64,000 bases of DNA. Source: Nilaparvata lugens (Eukaryota; Arthropoda; Insecta; Hemiptera; Delphacidae). Below are positions 43,386 to 53,726 of this stretch, in pieces. Position numbers and translations under genes: made by a program. The stretch spans positions 375,018-439,017 of the forward strand of contig NC_052514.1 of NCBI RefSeq assembly GCF_014356525.2, read 5' to 3'. Under the pieces are notes generated by a model. The model searched no databases. It was not told the DNA's origin and saw only the letters and a program-made list of their open reading frames with translations. Numbering within the stretch: position 1 is the first letter of the stretch; every line of letters begins with the position of its first letter.

Positions 43386-43619
43386 AGAGTTGCGGTGTTT
43401 AAAGATGACAGTTAATACAACAGTTCTTGAGCGAGCTCTTCGACCCAGGGGGTCACTAGTATTACCACCAACTAAAAATACATGTTATACACTTTGTTCT
43501 TTTATTTTTGTTCATATGTTGTAATAATTCTCCTTCACTTTTACTATTCTGTTAATTTTAATAGACGCTGTTTGTATTTTGAAATAGGTAGGTATTGTAC
43601 GATTTAGACATTTCAGTTT

Positions 43620-43901
43620 TACCATAGAGAAACAATAGCGTAAGTAGATATCCCATGGTATAGGGCGTTTATGTCGCAACTTTTACTGTTATCTCAAGCC
43701 GATTACTGTCGATTATTGTCGATTTTTACTGTTTTGACCGGATAAGAGTGTATGAACGGCACAATATGAGAGACTACCATCGTCATAAAGCTTCACAGGG
43801 AAGAACTACGTGGACTATCAGCTTGAGATAACAGTAAAAGTAGTGACATAAACTCCCTATACCATGGGATATCTACATATGCTACTGTTTCTCTATGGTT
43901 T
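43620..43901. mobile_element. Palindromic MITE (ATCCCATGGTATAGGG family), complete
   Basis: Ends ACCATAGAGAAAC / GTTTCTCTATGGT with inner GATATCCCATGGTATAGG and its complement. The centre is GTCGATTATTGTCGAT. Partial copies at 23587-23645 and 30716-31276. Confidence 0.75.
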
Positions 43902-43954
43902 TACCTTTACTTCTATTGCCAACATATTATTTAATTTTTTACATTTTTTGTAAT

Positions 43955-45313
43955 TATTGTTTGTGTTTTCTTTTGCGAAAATAAAGTTATTATTATTATA
44001 GAAGGTACTTTGGTTTTCAGTTTTTATGTAATTTATTGCAATATTATGTTATTTTGTTGTAGGATTTGTGGAAGTTTGTATAATGCATCCTCTGGATGTC
44101 GTTAAGACGAGATTACAGGTGCAAAGTGCTCCGGCAAAGGTCAATGACCCGAATCACTACAAAGGGGTCTTCGACTGTATGGCCAAAATGTACAGAAACG
44201 AAGGCTATCTAGCTTTTTACAAGGGAATATTGCCGCCCATTGTTGCCGAAACACCCAAGAGAGCATTGAAAGTAAGTTGTGTTCGGCTTGACCATAATTT
44301 TCCCTTGAGCCACTAATAGTAGGGCAGGGACACACACTTGATCATCATGCATGTTTTGTCATCAGCAAGAGGCTTCTTACATAAAATAAACAACCAATAA
44401 CAATAAATAAACATCTGGAAAATTATCCTATTATATTAGCGAGCAATTTCTGTATATGGTTATCTGGTTATGTGGCTATGTATGTCCAACGGATCTCGAA
44501 AACGGCTCTAACGATTTCCACGAAATTTGGAACATAGTAGGTTTATGATATAAAAATTCGATTGCACTAGGTCTCATCCCTGGGAAAACTCGCTGAAGGA
44601 CATGAAAAGGATAATAATTATTCATCCTTGGAAAAACAGATGATAATTTCGTCGTCTGTCGATAACAGAAGATGTGAGTGCCTGTGTGGAAGAGAGACAG
44701 AATTATGTTCAGCTGTTCAACTATTTGCAATCAATCAGCTAATCTCACGAGAAATATTGATCTAGAGATTTTAATCGATTTGATCAAAATAATCTGATCT
44801 GTTGACATGACATGGTATATCATTCTAAATTAGAGAATATCATAATTTTCAAAGTTAATCATTATTTTACAGTTTTAAGTGATTAGTAAGTGCTATTTTG
44901 TTATTCAATTTGGTTTGTAAAAGGTATTAACCTTTAATCTGTAGTCAAAGATGGAACGTAACCTACTTTTTGGACTATTTATAGTGTATAAATCAAAATT
45001 CGGGAAAGAAACAGTTTTGGGCTGTGCTTGTTAGTCCTTCCCCAATCAATTTAAATAATTGTATTCTGTTTTATCAATAAATAAATAATGAGCGAAGCTC
45101 GGTGCCCCGATGTTAAAGTATAATGGTACAAAAATAATTTAACCTCATAATTAAGAGTAGTGAGAAAAAATAAAGAACAAAAATCGAAGATAGAAAAACC
45201 AAGTTCAAAAAATTCCCTGTGAGGACACAAAAATATATGACGACATATGTATCATGCATGTCCTACCGTTAGTGGCCAGCCAAACACAAGCAAATACATT
45301 TTCTGTAAATAAA
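43955..45313 (+). repeat. Segmental duplication with carrier exon 2, copy A
   Basis: Starts with ATTATTGTTTGTGTTTTCTT and ends after GCAAATACATTTT. Parallel to 45525-46935 apart from indels. Includes exon 2 and a copy of the GGGGCACCGAGC repeat (44410-45115). Confidence 0.85.
44063..44271 (+). CDS. SLC25A21: 2-oxodicarboxylate carrier, exon 2, copy A
   Basis: 209 nt, acceptor TTGTTGTAG, donor AAA|GTAAGT. It encodes the first carrier signature Pro-Leu-Asp-Val-Val-Lys-Thr-Arg at the end of helix 1, the first matrix loop, and Phe-Tyr-Lys-Gly-Ile-Leu-Pro-Pro-Ile-Val-Ala-Glu-Thr-Pro-Lys-Arg-Ala at helix 2. The last block is highly characteristic of 2-oxodicarboxylate carriers. Phase 1 in, phase 0 out. 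Confidence 0.92.
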
Positions 45314-45524
45314 TAAATAAATAAATAAATGTTTATTTCCCAAAAAAACTAAAACTACAACATCAATTACACAAAATATTAGATAAATTACAATTACATA
45401 CAATAGTTAGTTACAAAAAATCTTATAATGTGTCCTCTACTTGTTTAGTTTTTCTGTGTGGAAATTGACCTACTCCACTATGGCATACCATGTTCTAGAG
45501 TAGGTTTGATTATTTTGGTTTGAA
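45314..45524 (-). repeat. LINE 3' tail between the duplicated blocks
   Basis: Same family as 39580-39800. It lies exactly at the junction of the two copies, so it may mark the breakpoint or have inserted later. Confidence 0.5.
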
Positions 45525-46935
45525 TATTATTGTTTGTGTTTTCTTTTGCGAGAATAAATTTATTATTATTATAGAAGGTACTTTGGTTTTTAGTTTTTAT
45601 GTAATTTATTGCAATATTATGTTATTTTGTTGTAGGATTTGTGGAAGTTTGTATAATGCATCCACTGGATGTCGTTAAGACGAGACTACAGGTGCAAAGT
45701 GCTCCGGCAAAGGTCAATGACCCGAATCACTACAAAGGGGTCTTCGACTGTATGGCCAAAATGTACAGAAACGAAGGCTATCTAGCTTTTTACAAGGGAA
45801 TATTGCCGCCCATTGTTGCCGAAACACCCAAGAGAGCATTGAAAGTAAGTTGTGTTCGGCTTGACCATAATTTTCCCTTGAGCTAGCCACTAAAAAAAGT
45901 AAATTCGTATGGCTTTTGTTGGTTGGGAGTCCCTTGCGGGATTAGTGGGGCATGTTTTGTCATCAGCAAGAGGCTTCTTACATAAAATAAACAACCAATA
46001 ACAATAAATAAACATCTGGAAAATTATCTTATTATATTAAGCGAGCAATTTCTGTATATGGTTATCTGGTTATGTGGTTATGTATGTCCAACGGATCTCG
46101 AAAACGGCTCAAACGATTTCCACGAAATTTGGAACATAGTAGGTTTATGATATAAAAATTCGATTGCACTAGGTCTCATCCCTGGGAAAACTCGCTGAAG
46201 GACATGAAAAGGATAATAATTATTCATCCTTGGAAAAACAGATGATAATTTCGTCGTCTGTCGATAACAGAAGAGAGACAGAATTATGTTCAGCTGTTCA
46301 ACTATTTGCAATCAATCAGCTAATCTCACGAGAAATGATATTAATCTAGAAATTTTAATCTATTTTATCAAAATAATCTGATTTGTTGACATGACATGGT
46401 ATCATTCTAAATTAGAGTATATCATAATTTTCAAAGTTAATCAATATTTTACAGTTTTAAGTGATTAGTGAGTGTTATTTTGTTATTCAATTTGGTTCGT
46501 AAACAATAAATTAGAAATTTTCTGTTTTCAAATGTTTGGACTAAAAATTTGACCTGAATTCAAGTGTATGGAACGTAACCTACTTTTTGGACTATTTATA
46601 GTGTATAAATCAAAATTCGGGAAAGAAACAGTTTTAGGCTGCGCTTGTTAGTCCTTCCCCAATCATTTAAAATAATTGTATTCTGTTTTATCAATAAATA
46701 AATAACGAGCGAAGCTCGGTGCCCCGATGTTAAAGTATAATGGTACAAAAATAATTTAACCTCATAATTAGAGTAGTGAGAAAAAATAAAAAACAAAAAT
46801 CGAAGAAAGAAAAACCTACCTCAACAAAATTTGTTCGGAGCCTTTCCCTGTAATGACACAAAAATATATGACTACATGTGTAACATGCATGTCCTACCGT
46901 TAGTGGCCAGCCTAACACAAGCAAATACATTTTGG
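45525..46935 (+). repeat. Segmental duplication with carrier exon 2, copy B
   Basis: Second copy of 43955-45313. Differences: about 50 bases gained at 45890-45945, about 16 bases lost near 46270, and roughly 60 bases gained near 46505-46565. Contains exon 2 copy B and the repeat at 46020-46730. Confidence 0.85.
45636..45844 (+). CDS. SLC25A21: 2-oxodicarboxylate carrier, exon 2, copy B
   Basis: Duplicate of 44063-44271 with two visible silent differences (a Pro codon CCT/CCA and a Leu codon TTA/CTA); the encoded protein is identical. Both splice sites are kept. Splicing both copies together would put copy B out of frame and reach TAA after six codons, so only one can be used per message. Confidence 0.85.
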
Positions 46936-47018
46936 AGACATGAAAAAAACAAATTTTAAATAATAATTATGCGTCATAACTTTTAAATAATTTTACTATC
47001 AAAGAACTACTATTATAT

Positions 47019-47383
47019 ATTGTGAGATCCACGTTGTAATGGCAGTGGAGAAAGGTAGGAGAACAACGTTACCAATCCTCTGTCTTGTCAATGCCTTCTA
47101 TAGACGGTAGCTGATACAGGTTTATTGATGTCATATTAACTGTTCATTCTCGTTTAAAATAATCAATTATATTTTATTAAGCAAGAAATTATATTTTTCA
47201 TAATGAATTTTCATAAGATGAAATATTTGTTAATTGATTATCAATTCTATATTGTTAAAAGACGATCTGGCAACAGAACAAAGTGAGAAAGAGATAGCGC
47301 TATCCGCTTTGTTGAATGATAGACAAGGATAGCAATAGCAGTGCTAATCAAACACTGCCATTATAACGTGGACCTCACTATAG
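47019..47383. mobile_element. MITE, TATAGTGAGGTCCACG family, in carrier intron 2
   Basis: Degenerate left end (TGTGAGATCCACGTTGTAATGG) and intact right end (ACGTGGACCTCACTATA). Internal blocks as in 32623-32990. Confidence 0.75.
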
Positions 47384-47670
47384 AAATGTACATGCCTAAT
47401 CCTTGTACGTGAAATGATAATATTTTTTCTCTTGACACTTGAAAATGGCATGATTGGCCAACACATGTAATTTCTTCAGAAAGCCTGAAAGTGTACTATT
47501 TTATTCAATCAAAAAACATTATTGGTAGGTATTTTTAAATTCTAAAACCCACAAATTTATTAGTCTTATTTTAACCTCGAATTCACATCATTTATGTTCC
47601 TGTTTTTTATGTTCTTTCTTTATTTATTTATAATTAATTTATTTGTTTACTTTTTTTTTTTTTGTTGCAG

Positions 47671-47733
47671 TTCGTCACATTTGAGCAGTACAAGAAATTA
47701 TTTTTGTTTGGCGCCTCAAGTCCCACCCCACTG
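47671..47733 (+). CDS. SLC25A21: 2-oxodicarboxylate carrier, exon 3
   Basis: Acceptor after a long T-run (TTGTTGCAG), donor CTG|GTACGA. 21 codons: Phe-Val-Thr-Phe-Glu-Gln-Tyr-Lys-Lys then a loop to Ser-Pro-Thr-Pro-Leu. It completes the first of three carrier repeats. Confidence 0.9.
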
Positions 47734-47919
47734 GTACGAACAACCTTTCTATATCATCTTCTGCTATTAACACCAATGTACGTAGTCTGATTAACAAATG
47801 ATTATTACTTTAATCATAGAATAAGCAATATTAGTTTTGTAAACAATATTTAGGTTTTCTATGCTTCAATCTATCCCTTTTCAAGGGTTTGTAAGAAATT
47901 TATAGGCTATTATAATTAA

Positions 47920-48293
47920 ACGAAAATCTAAATTAAATGCTGTAATTCACTCCGAAGACTTCTGCTACTGCAAATATTGACAACAGGGTAAACAGCTAGA
48001 TGGAAATTCGATGAGCACTACTATTCAAAAATTATTTGTCAGTCCGGGGAATCGAACCCAGTACCTCCTAATTGCCGGTCAGGAATGCTTACCCTTACAC
48101 CAAACTGACAATCTCTGGATAGCAGCGCTCATTTTATACGAAGCCATAGCGGCCAGCCAGTCTACAGATGGACATTACTGAGATATTGCAATTATTCAAA
48201 TGCTAATGGATTGATAATTATTATTGAACGAAAATCCAAATTAAATGCTGTAATTCACCCCGAAGACTTCTGCTACTGCAAATATTGACAACA
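47920..48293 (-). mobile_element. tRNA-derived SINE, minus copy plus partial body
   Basis: Same family as 40089-40393. The B box appears as GGAATCGAACCC (48047-48058) on the + strand. The tail is followed by a second, truncated body copy (48232-48293). Confidence 0.7.
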
Positions 48294-48547
48294 AGTTTGG
48301 TTCAGTTTGGTGTAAGGGTAAGCATTCCTGACCGGCAATTAGGAGGTACTGGGTTCGATTCCCGGGCTGACAAATAATTTTTGAATAGTAGCGCTCATCG
48401 AATTTCCATCTAGCTATTTACCCTGTTGTTAATATTTGCAGTAGCAGAAGTCTTCGGGGTGAATAACAGCATTTAATTTGGATTTTATTTTAATAATAAT
48501 AATAATTAATTCATTAGCATTTGAATAATTGCAATATCTCAGTAATT
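48294..48547 (+). mobile_element. tRNA-derived SINE, plus copy
   Basis: A box TGGTGTAAGGGTAAGC (48308-48323) and B box GGTTCGATTCC (48352-48362) at the usual spacing, then the body AATAATTTTTGAATAGTAGC and the tail with TTAATTTGGATTTT. Head-to-head with the - copy, giving a foldback of more than 250 bp within carrier intron 3. Confidence 0.75.
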
Positions 48548-48774
48548 TCCGTCTGTAAATTTATAGGTGGTTCTTTCCGCTTTAACCTAATCCTTTACGA
48601 CAATTATTTGTGTTTGCCATCCTCATTTTCCCTTCTTCACATTCTCTTTTGCCTCATCATTCCAATAACCTCGTCTTTTGTTATCAATGCATGCAATTAT
48701 GTGAAGCAAATTATTCATAAAAGATTATTGTTAGAGATTCTTCAATTATATAACAATATCGACATTGAAGTGAT

Positions 48775-49090
48775 TTAATTGACCGAACGTAGTGAGGTCT
48801 ATGTTTCAACTCGATTTGCTTTTGTCTGTATGTATGTAACGCGATTACGTCCAATTCAGATCCCTCTTTCCCTTGATCCCTTAATCCCTTATTCCCATAC
48901 GACAATGAAAATCAAGTCCAAATATATTATGATCGACTTATCGTATATAATAATAATACGTTTTATTTCGACAGAAAACAAAAAAAAAGTACAGACTTTT
49001 TTAAAGGTATACAATACAGCATATCATCAATATTGCGCATACAGTACAAAGTGAAGATAAAATAAAATATATTTATTGCTACAATGAATT
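48775..49090. repeat. Repeat with GACCGAACGTAGTGAGGTCT start
   Basis: Begins like family R but then follows a different AT-rich sequence (CTGTATGTATGTAACGCGATTACG). No gene; the 91-codon frame is not supported. Carrier exon 4 starts just after it. Confidence 0.4.
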
Positions 49091-49118
49091 ATTGATTGAT
49101 TGATTAACTGATTGACAG

Positions 49119-49271
49119 ACTCTATCAATGGCTGGCTTCTTTGCCGGAGTGACGGAGGCGATTTTTGTGAATCCGTTTGAAGTGGTGAAAGTAACGATGC
49201 AAACCAATCACCAGAAAGCTGTCATTGCTCCGAGCACCTTCCAAGTTTGCAAGCAAATTGTCAACACCAAT
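49119..49271 (+). CDS. SLC25A21: 2-oxodicarboxylate carrier, exon 4
   Basis: Acceptor TTGACAG, donor AAT|GTAAGT, 51 codons. Helix 3 with Ala-Gly-Phe-Phe-Ala-Gly and the second signature Asn-Pro-Phe-Glu-Val-Val-Lys-Val, then the second matrix loop. The Glu in NPFEVVK is typical of this carrier subfamily. Confidence 0.92.
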
Positions 49272-49324
49272 GTAAGTGCATTATAACAATCTATAATATA
49301 ATAAAAGAACTTAGAAGTGCGAAA

Positions 49325-49640
49325 GATTTAGGGTAACCGTCCTCTGGAACCGTATTCAACCGATCCGTTCGGTCGTTGGATCGGACGAATCTGCCGGCGA
49401 GGTCTACTGTTCACAGAACTACTAGTAGAGTATGATGATGTGTTGAATTTTCAGCCGTCATTGAAATAGAACAGTGCTTGTAAAACGTCTTCATAAAACA
49501 GAAAAAACTTCAAAAAACAAACAAGATTGTGGAACAATTTTAGGTTAGGAATACTATTTGTTGTCTCAGCTCGACTAGCTAGTTCGGCCGGATAGAGCCG
49601 GAAAATGAGAAAAACGACTAGCAGTCAGATATTTTACAAT
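49325..49640. mobile_element. PIF/Harbinger-like terminal fragment
   Basis: GGGTAACCGTCCTCTGGAACC and CAACCGATCCGTTCGG near 49329-49400 match the element ends at 60400-60520. A short CTGTTCACAGAACTACTAG piece of family R follows. 49560-49615 matches the TTGTCTCAGCTCGA...CGGCCGGATAGAGCCGG part of the arms at 58840-58900. Confidence 0.5.
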
Positions 49641-49679
49641 AAATGAATTATTCACTCACTGTGATAACGAGATCTTTCA

Positions 49680-50060
49680 GCAGGTCTACCATCTTCCTGG
49701 TTGTACTCATAGACAAGTAGAAGGATAGGATGGCAATTTTTAGTGTGCTGTTGGTGTCTATTGGTGTCTATTGGTGTCTATTGGGTTTATTGTGGCTGAG
49801 AACGTAATCAAAGAGGAAGTGGGATCTGAAGTTGGTTTGTTCATTTAATATACATTGTCTATTGCTTTTAAATTGGGTGTATATTTCAAATTGTTCTATT
49901 GTGTCCAATTGTGGTCCTTTGTTTTTTATGTGTATGATTTGTAGATCAGTATTTGTGTTTGTGATTTTCTTGAATTAGGTGGTCGGCAAATGCAGATTAT
50001 GTTTTTGTTTTTAGTCCCTGGATATGTACCTTGTATCTTTGATGCGAGTGATTAATTCAT
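49680..50060 (-). pseudogene. Penelope-like element fragment, second family
   Basis: On the - strand, reading Thr-Asn-Thr-Asp-Leu-Gln-Ile-Ile-His, Lys-Gly-Pro-Gln-Leu-Asp-Thr-Ile-Glu-Gln-Phe-Glu-Ile-Tyr and then Asn-Phe-Arg-Ser-His-Phe-Leu-Phe-Asp. This is the conserved region after the GIY-YIG domain, diverged from the 37.8-kb copy. A TTGGTGTCTA microsatellite (three units) sits at 49753-49785. Confidence 0.5.
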
Positions 50061-50220
50061 TTATTGTAAAATATCTGACTGCTGTCGTTTTTTCTAATAG
50101 CCAATAATGATTCAATAATAAGCAGTTCGTGATGGAAAACAACATTGAAGAACTAAAAAAATCACTCTGTATAATATAATAATGTCAAGAAATTTATTTA
50201 ATTTATTTTGTCGTTTCCAG

Positions 50221-50340
50221 GGACTTGGAGGACGAGGTTTGTACAGAGGTTTAACGGCTACTGTACTGAGAAATGGCGTTTTCAATTCGGTCTACTTTGG
50301 ATTTTTCTACACAATTACAGAATACTTGCCAAAACTTGAG
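50221..50340 (+). CDS. SLC25A21: 2-oxodicarboxylate carrier, exon 5
   Basis: Acceptor CGTTTCCAG, donor GAG|GTAATT, 40 codons. Tyr-Arg-Gly-Leu-Thr-Ala-Thr-Val-Leu-Arg-Asn-Gly-Val-Phe-Asn and Tyr-Phe-Gly-Phe form helix 4. This matches the conserved substrate-contact region of the family. Confidence 0.92.
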
Positions 50341-51195
50341 GTAATTTTTTAAACTCCTTTGACAATTTTTTTCAAACTAGCCTGCACATTCTGTCTGTAT
50401 TTACGAGCATCAAGGTGCCCGTTTTATATTTATCATGCATGTATTTTGTTTCAATAAAAGTAGTAGCCCCAACAAATGTAATATCCTTACTTATTTTCTA
50501 TTTTATTCTATACTCTTTCCTTTTTCATCTTCTTCTTCTTCTTACATTTATTACATTCCTTAATCACAATATCAAATTAATGATTGGGAGAGAATCAACC
50601 GGATAAACCCAAAACTGTTCCTCTCCCTAATTTTGATAAAAATAGTCCAAATGAGGTTATGAAAACACTTTTATAAAGATCACAAAAATTTACAGTCCAA
50701 ATATACATTATACTAAAAATTTTGTATCTCGGTTGATCAGAAAGATGAAACAGATTATTATTACACTTGAAAATGCATTAATAAATTGAAAAATATTAAA
50801 AAACTTGATAAATTTGAAGCCAGAAAAATCACAAAAACATTCACTATCAGCATATGATTCTTCTTCTTGCTGTCTTCTTCTTCGTCTTGCTGTCTTCTCC
50901 TTCTCCTTCTCATGTTGATCATGATAATTATAATCATCAGTGCAGAAGAAGAAGCGAGAAGAATAAGGCGTTAATAAGTTACTATATAATTGATTTTATT
51001 AAAAATATTCGTGCAGTCCTAGAAGATACCTTCTTTATTATAATATACATTTTTCTGAACTTATCTCAGTTTATAATTACTTATTTATTATACTTCATAA
51101 ATATACTTTACTTATTAGAGACTTATTATTACTTATTATATACTTAATTATACTTTACTTATTTATAATTACTATTCCTGTTTTCTTTTCTACAG
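50341..51195. other. Carrier intron 5, LINE tail hairpin and pyrimidine repeats
   Basis: A GGGAGAG...CTCTCCC hairpin at 50583-50628 with AAATGAGGTTATG after it matches the LINE 3' tail at 51930-52030. CTT/TTC runs at 50528-50545 and 50870-50915. No coding sequence. Confidence 0.45.
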
Positions 51196-51377
51196 GATCC
51201 AGTCCACGAGTTCATGAAGAGAGTCTCTCTAGGATTCACGGCTGGCGTTTTTGGGTCGTTGGCCAATATACCTTTCGATGTTGCCAAGAGTCGAATTCAG
51301 GGTCCTCAGCCTGCTAAAGGAGAAATCAAGTACAAATCCTGCTTCAAAACTATGCACATCATCTACACGGAAGAGGG
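51196..51377 (+). CDS. SLC25A21: 2-oxodicarboxylate carrier, exon 6
   Basis: Acceptor TTCTACAG; the donor is G|GTTTGT (a weaker GT chosen because it alone keeps frame with exon 7). 60 codons plus two bases, with the third signature Ile-Pro-Phe-Asp-Val-Ala-Lys-Ser-Arg-Ile-Gln-Gly-Pro-Gln-Pro, strongly diagnostic for SLC25A21. Confidence 0.92.
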
Positions 51378-52972
51378 GTTTGTATGATTCCTTCTGTTTC
51401 AATTTCAGTTTAATAAATTCACTTACAGACTAAAACGTTAACTAAGTTTACAATTGTTAAACTCCTCAACTCTCCCATTTTGCCACCTGATAAAATACTA
51501 AGGCAGTCCTTGTGTTGTATTTTTTCCTCCAGATTTAGGTCATGACACATTTCAAAAAGTAGGTTAGACTTCCTTCGCTTGGTCAAGATTCAAGATTCTT
51601 TATCGCCAGAACAACACTGTTCATTGTTTAAGAACGTCAAAATAATAACAATAATGTAACACTTGTGAAATAAAAGAGAAATTATTATATAAAATAAGCA
51701 TATCATAATAGAAATCATATAATATGTGAAAATATTCAAACTATGTAAAACATGCTACTACAATAACATATTTGGCAAAATTCTAGCTGGTGTGCTCCCC
51801 CTGTTATCTCAGTTATTATTGAAGATATCGACTCAATTTTTTTTAAATAAAAGAGGAGGAAAAATAAAGCTTTTTCTCAGTCTTAGAAATTTATTTTATT
51901 ATTATAATTTTTACATGAAGCACTGACCGGGAGAGAAAAACTAAGGATACTCCTTGTACTATTTCTCTCCCAAATTTAGATAATAGTTTAAAAGTCCGAA
52001 ATGAGGTTATGATTCCACTTTTTTCAAATTTAGTTTTTTTTTCACTCAAAAACAACTAAAACTAAGAATTTTGAATTTTTCAGGTTGAGAAACTGGGTAG
52101 GAAACAAAAATATTACACTCAAATCACTGATAATTGAAACATTTTCACGTAATTTTACAAAATTTAGTGCCGGAAAAATAGAACTTCTTATTCAGCACAG
52201 CTGTCATTGAAACAACTGAAACAAAACTACAATCCATATTAATAATGAATAAGTTATTCAGTGTTACCAAAAATTAAATAGTTCATGTTGCATCATGAGC
52301 ATTCATTATATTGAACACTGAAGATACTCATCTACCGAATAGTACGTCCTCTCTGTTAATTTATTTCTTACCATATTTTGAATTCATAGATTGGTAGCTC
52401 TCTAATTTCTAAAGAAAGATTGTTATAAATTTTGGCTTGTTGAAAAATATGGCTATCTCTTGTCTTGGAGAGTCTTATTTGAGGCAGTGATAGATCATTG
52501 CCACGTCGGGTGGAGTAAGAATGATTGGCTCCCAGACGCGGAAAAGATTGTATATTCATTTTAAAATGTAGCAAAGTATGGAGAATAAAGAGAAAAGAAA
52601 ATTTTAGAATTTTAAGACTTCGGAGATTGTTTTTTTATAAGACTGTCTGTTTTTCAATACTCTCACAGCCTTTTTTGCCAAATAAAAACTTTTGTTGCAT
52701 GATAAGAGTTGCCCCAGAGACGAATTCCATAGGAGATGAGGAATTGAAAAAGCCCATGATACACAAGTAACAAAGATTCAGCATTCAAAGATAACTTGAG
52801 TTTCCTAAGAAGAAAAACAACTCTGGAGAGTCTCCTGAACAAACTTAAGATATGAGACTCCCAACATTGTTCAATTTTAAATTTAATCACATATAAACAG
52901 AAAATTTTAAATTTATGTAGATTATAAAAACTAAATTAAATAACAAAACTGTATGGTTTGTTTTTTTTTCAG
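51378..52972 (-). pseudogene. LINE reverse transcriptase remnants in carrier intron 6
   Basis: 52890-52663 (-) reads Arg-Leu-Ser-Arg-Val-Val-Phe-Leu-Leu-Arg-Lys and Tyr-His-Gly-Leu-Phe-Gln...Tyr-Gly-Ile-Arg-Leu-Trp-Gly, parallel to residues near 55830-55940 in the + LINE. 52574-52368 (-) reads His-Ser-Tyr-Ser-Thr-Arg-Arg and Ala-Lys-Ile-Tyr-Asn-Asn-Leu-Ser. The 3' UTR with the GGGAGAG hairpin is at 51930-51970. 51378-51925 holds no recognised feature. Confidence 0.6.
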
Positions 52973-53090
52973 GTTCCGAGCGCTCTACAAAGGTTTAGTA
53001 CCAAAGGTAATGAGACTGGGGCCTGGTGGAGCCATACTTCTCATTTGCTACGAACAGGTGAAAGAGTTCCTCACAGAAAAACTCGAATGA
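52973..53090 (+). CDS. SLC25A21: 2-oxodicarboxylate carrier, exon 7 (stop)
   Basis: Acceptor TTTTTTTCAG. It completes the Gly codon and encodes Leu-Tyr-Lys-Gly-Leu-Val-Pro-Lys-Val-Met-Arg-Leu-Gly-Pro-Gly-Gly-Ala and the last helix, ending TGA at 53088-53090. Total protein 301 residues, against about 299 in the human protein. Confidence 0.92.
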
Positions 53091-53545
53091 AAAATTAGTA
53101 ACTAACCAATAAGTAGAATAATTTAAGTGTTGTTATATATTCGTATAATTTGTATAATGTTAATGACTATTGAAAGATTAGAATAACTTGTACCTGAAAG
53201 CCATAAAAACGCCAAATTTTATTGACTACAGTATTGAAAGTTTTTCCTAAAATTGTTCACCAAAAATGAGCTTATAAACAAATCTAGTATTTTAAATCTT
53301 GAACAAATTCTCAACAGTTGATGAGTAGTGTTTAATTCTACAGGTGATGGATATATTTATAATTAGCTAATTCACCACACTTCTAAGACTGATTGTAATG
53401 AAATATTATGTTGATTGAAAAGTATTTTATTATTCGAAAAAACTGTGAATCGAAAAATTGTGCCTTATAAAAGAATATTGTACAAGTAAACAGCACAAAT
53501 TTTTGTAGACTGTTGTGATACATAATATTTTAAATAAACATGTTT
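53091..53545 (+). other. SLC25A21: 3' UTR of the carrier gene
   Basis: AT-rich sequence after the stop codon with AATAAA at 53533-53538 and a T/GT-rich stretch beyond, the probable polyadenylation region. No repeat seen. Confidence 0.5.
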
Positions 53546-53603
53546 CAAGAAACTTGTGATTCTATTTGCCATTTGTTATGCCCATCGATAAAATAACTGG
53601 AGG

Positions 53604-53726
53604 ATGTGCCTTTATTCTTCAATGAGGTCCATGGCCTCACCTGAATCTGAGGGGAGGTACCCCTATGTCTTCCATGACACAGTCTGTCTGGTCATCCCAG
53701 CCAACGACGAAGGATTCAAGTATCAG
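53604..53726 (+). CDS. Candidate start exon of an unknown gene
   Basis: ATG codons at 53604, 53622 and 53631 are in one frame, followed by Ser-Pro-Glu-Ser-Glu-Gly-Arg-Tyr-Pro-Tyr-Val-Phe-His-Asp-Thr-Val-Cys-Leu-Val-Ile-Pro-Ala-Asn-Asp-Glu and a CAG|GTAAAT donor. GC content is well above the surroundings. No stop to the donor, stop at 53589 upstream. I do not recognise the protein, and no following exon was found before the LINE at 54276. It could be a real first exon, an exon trapped by an element, or chance. Confidence 0.35.

Noticed and set aside
44476..46311. Pair of 77-84-codon frames on the - strand (44730-44476 and 46311-46078)
   Set aside because: They are conserved with each other only because the segment is duplicated. 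The same repeat at 21218-21625 does not keep the frame.
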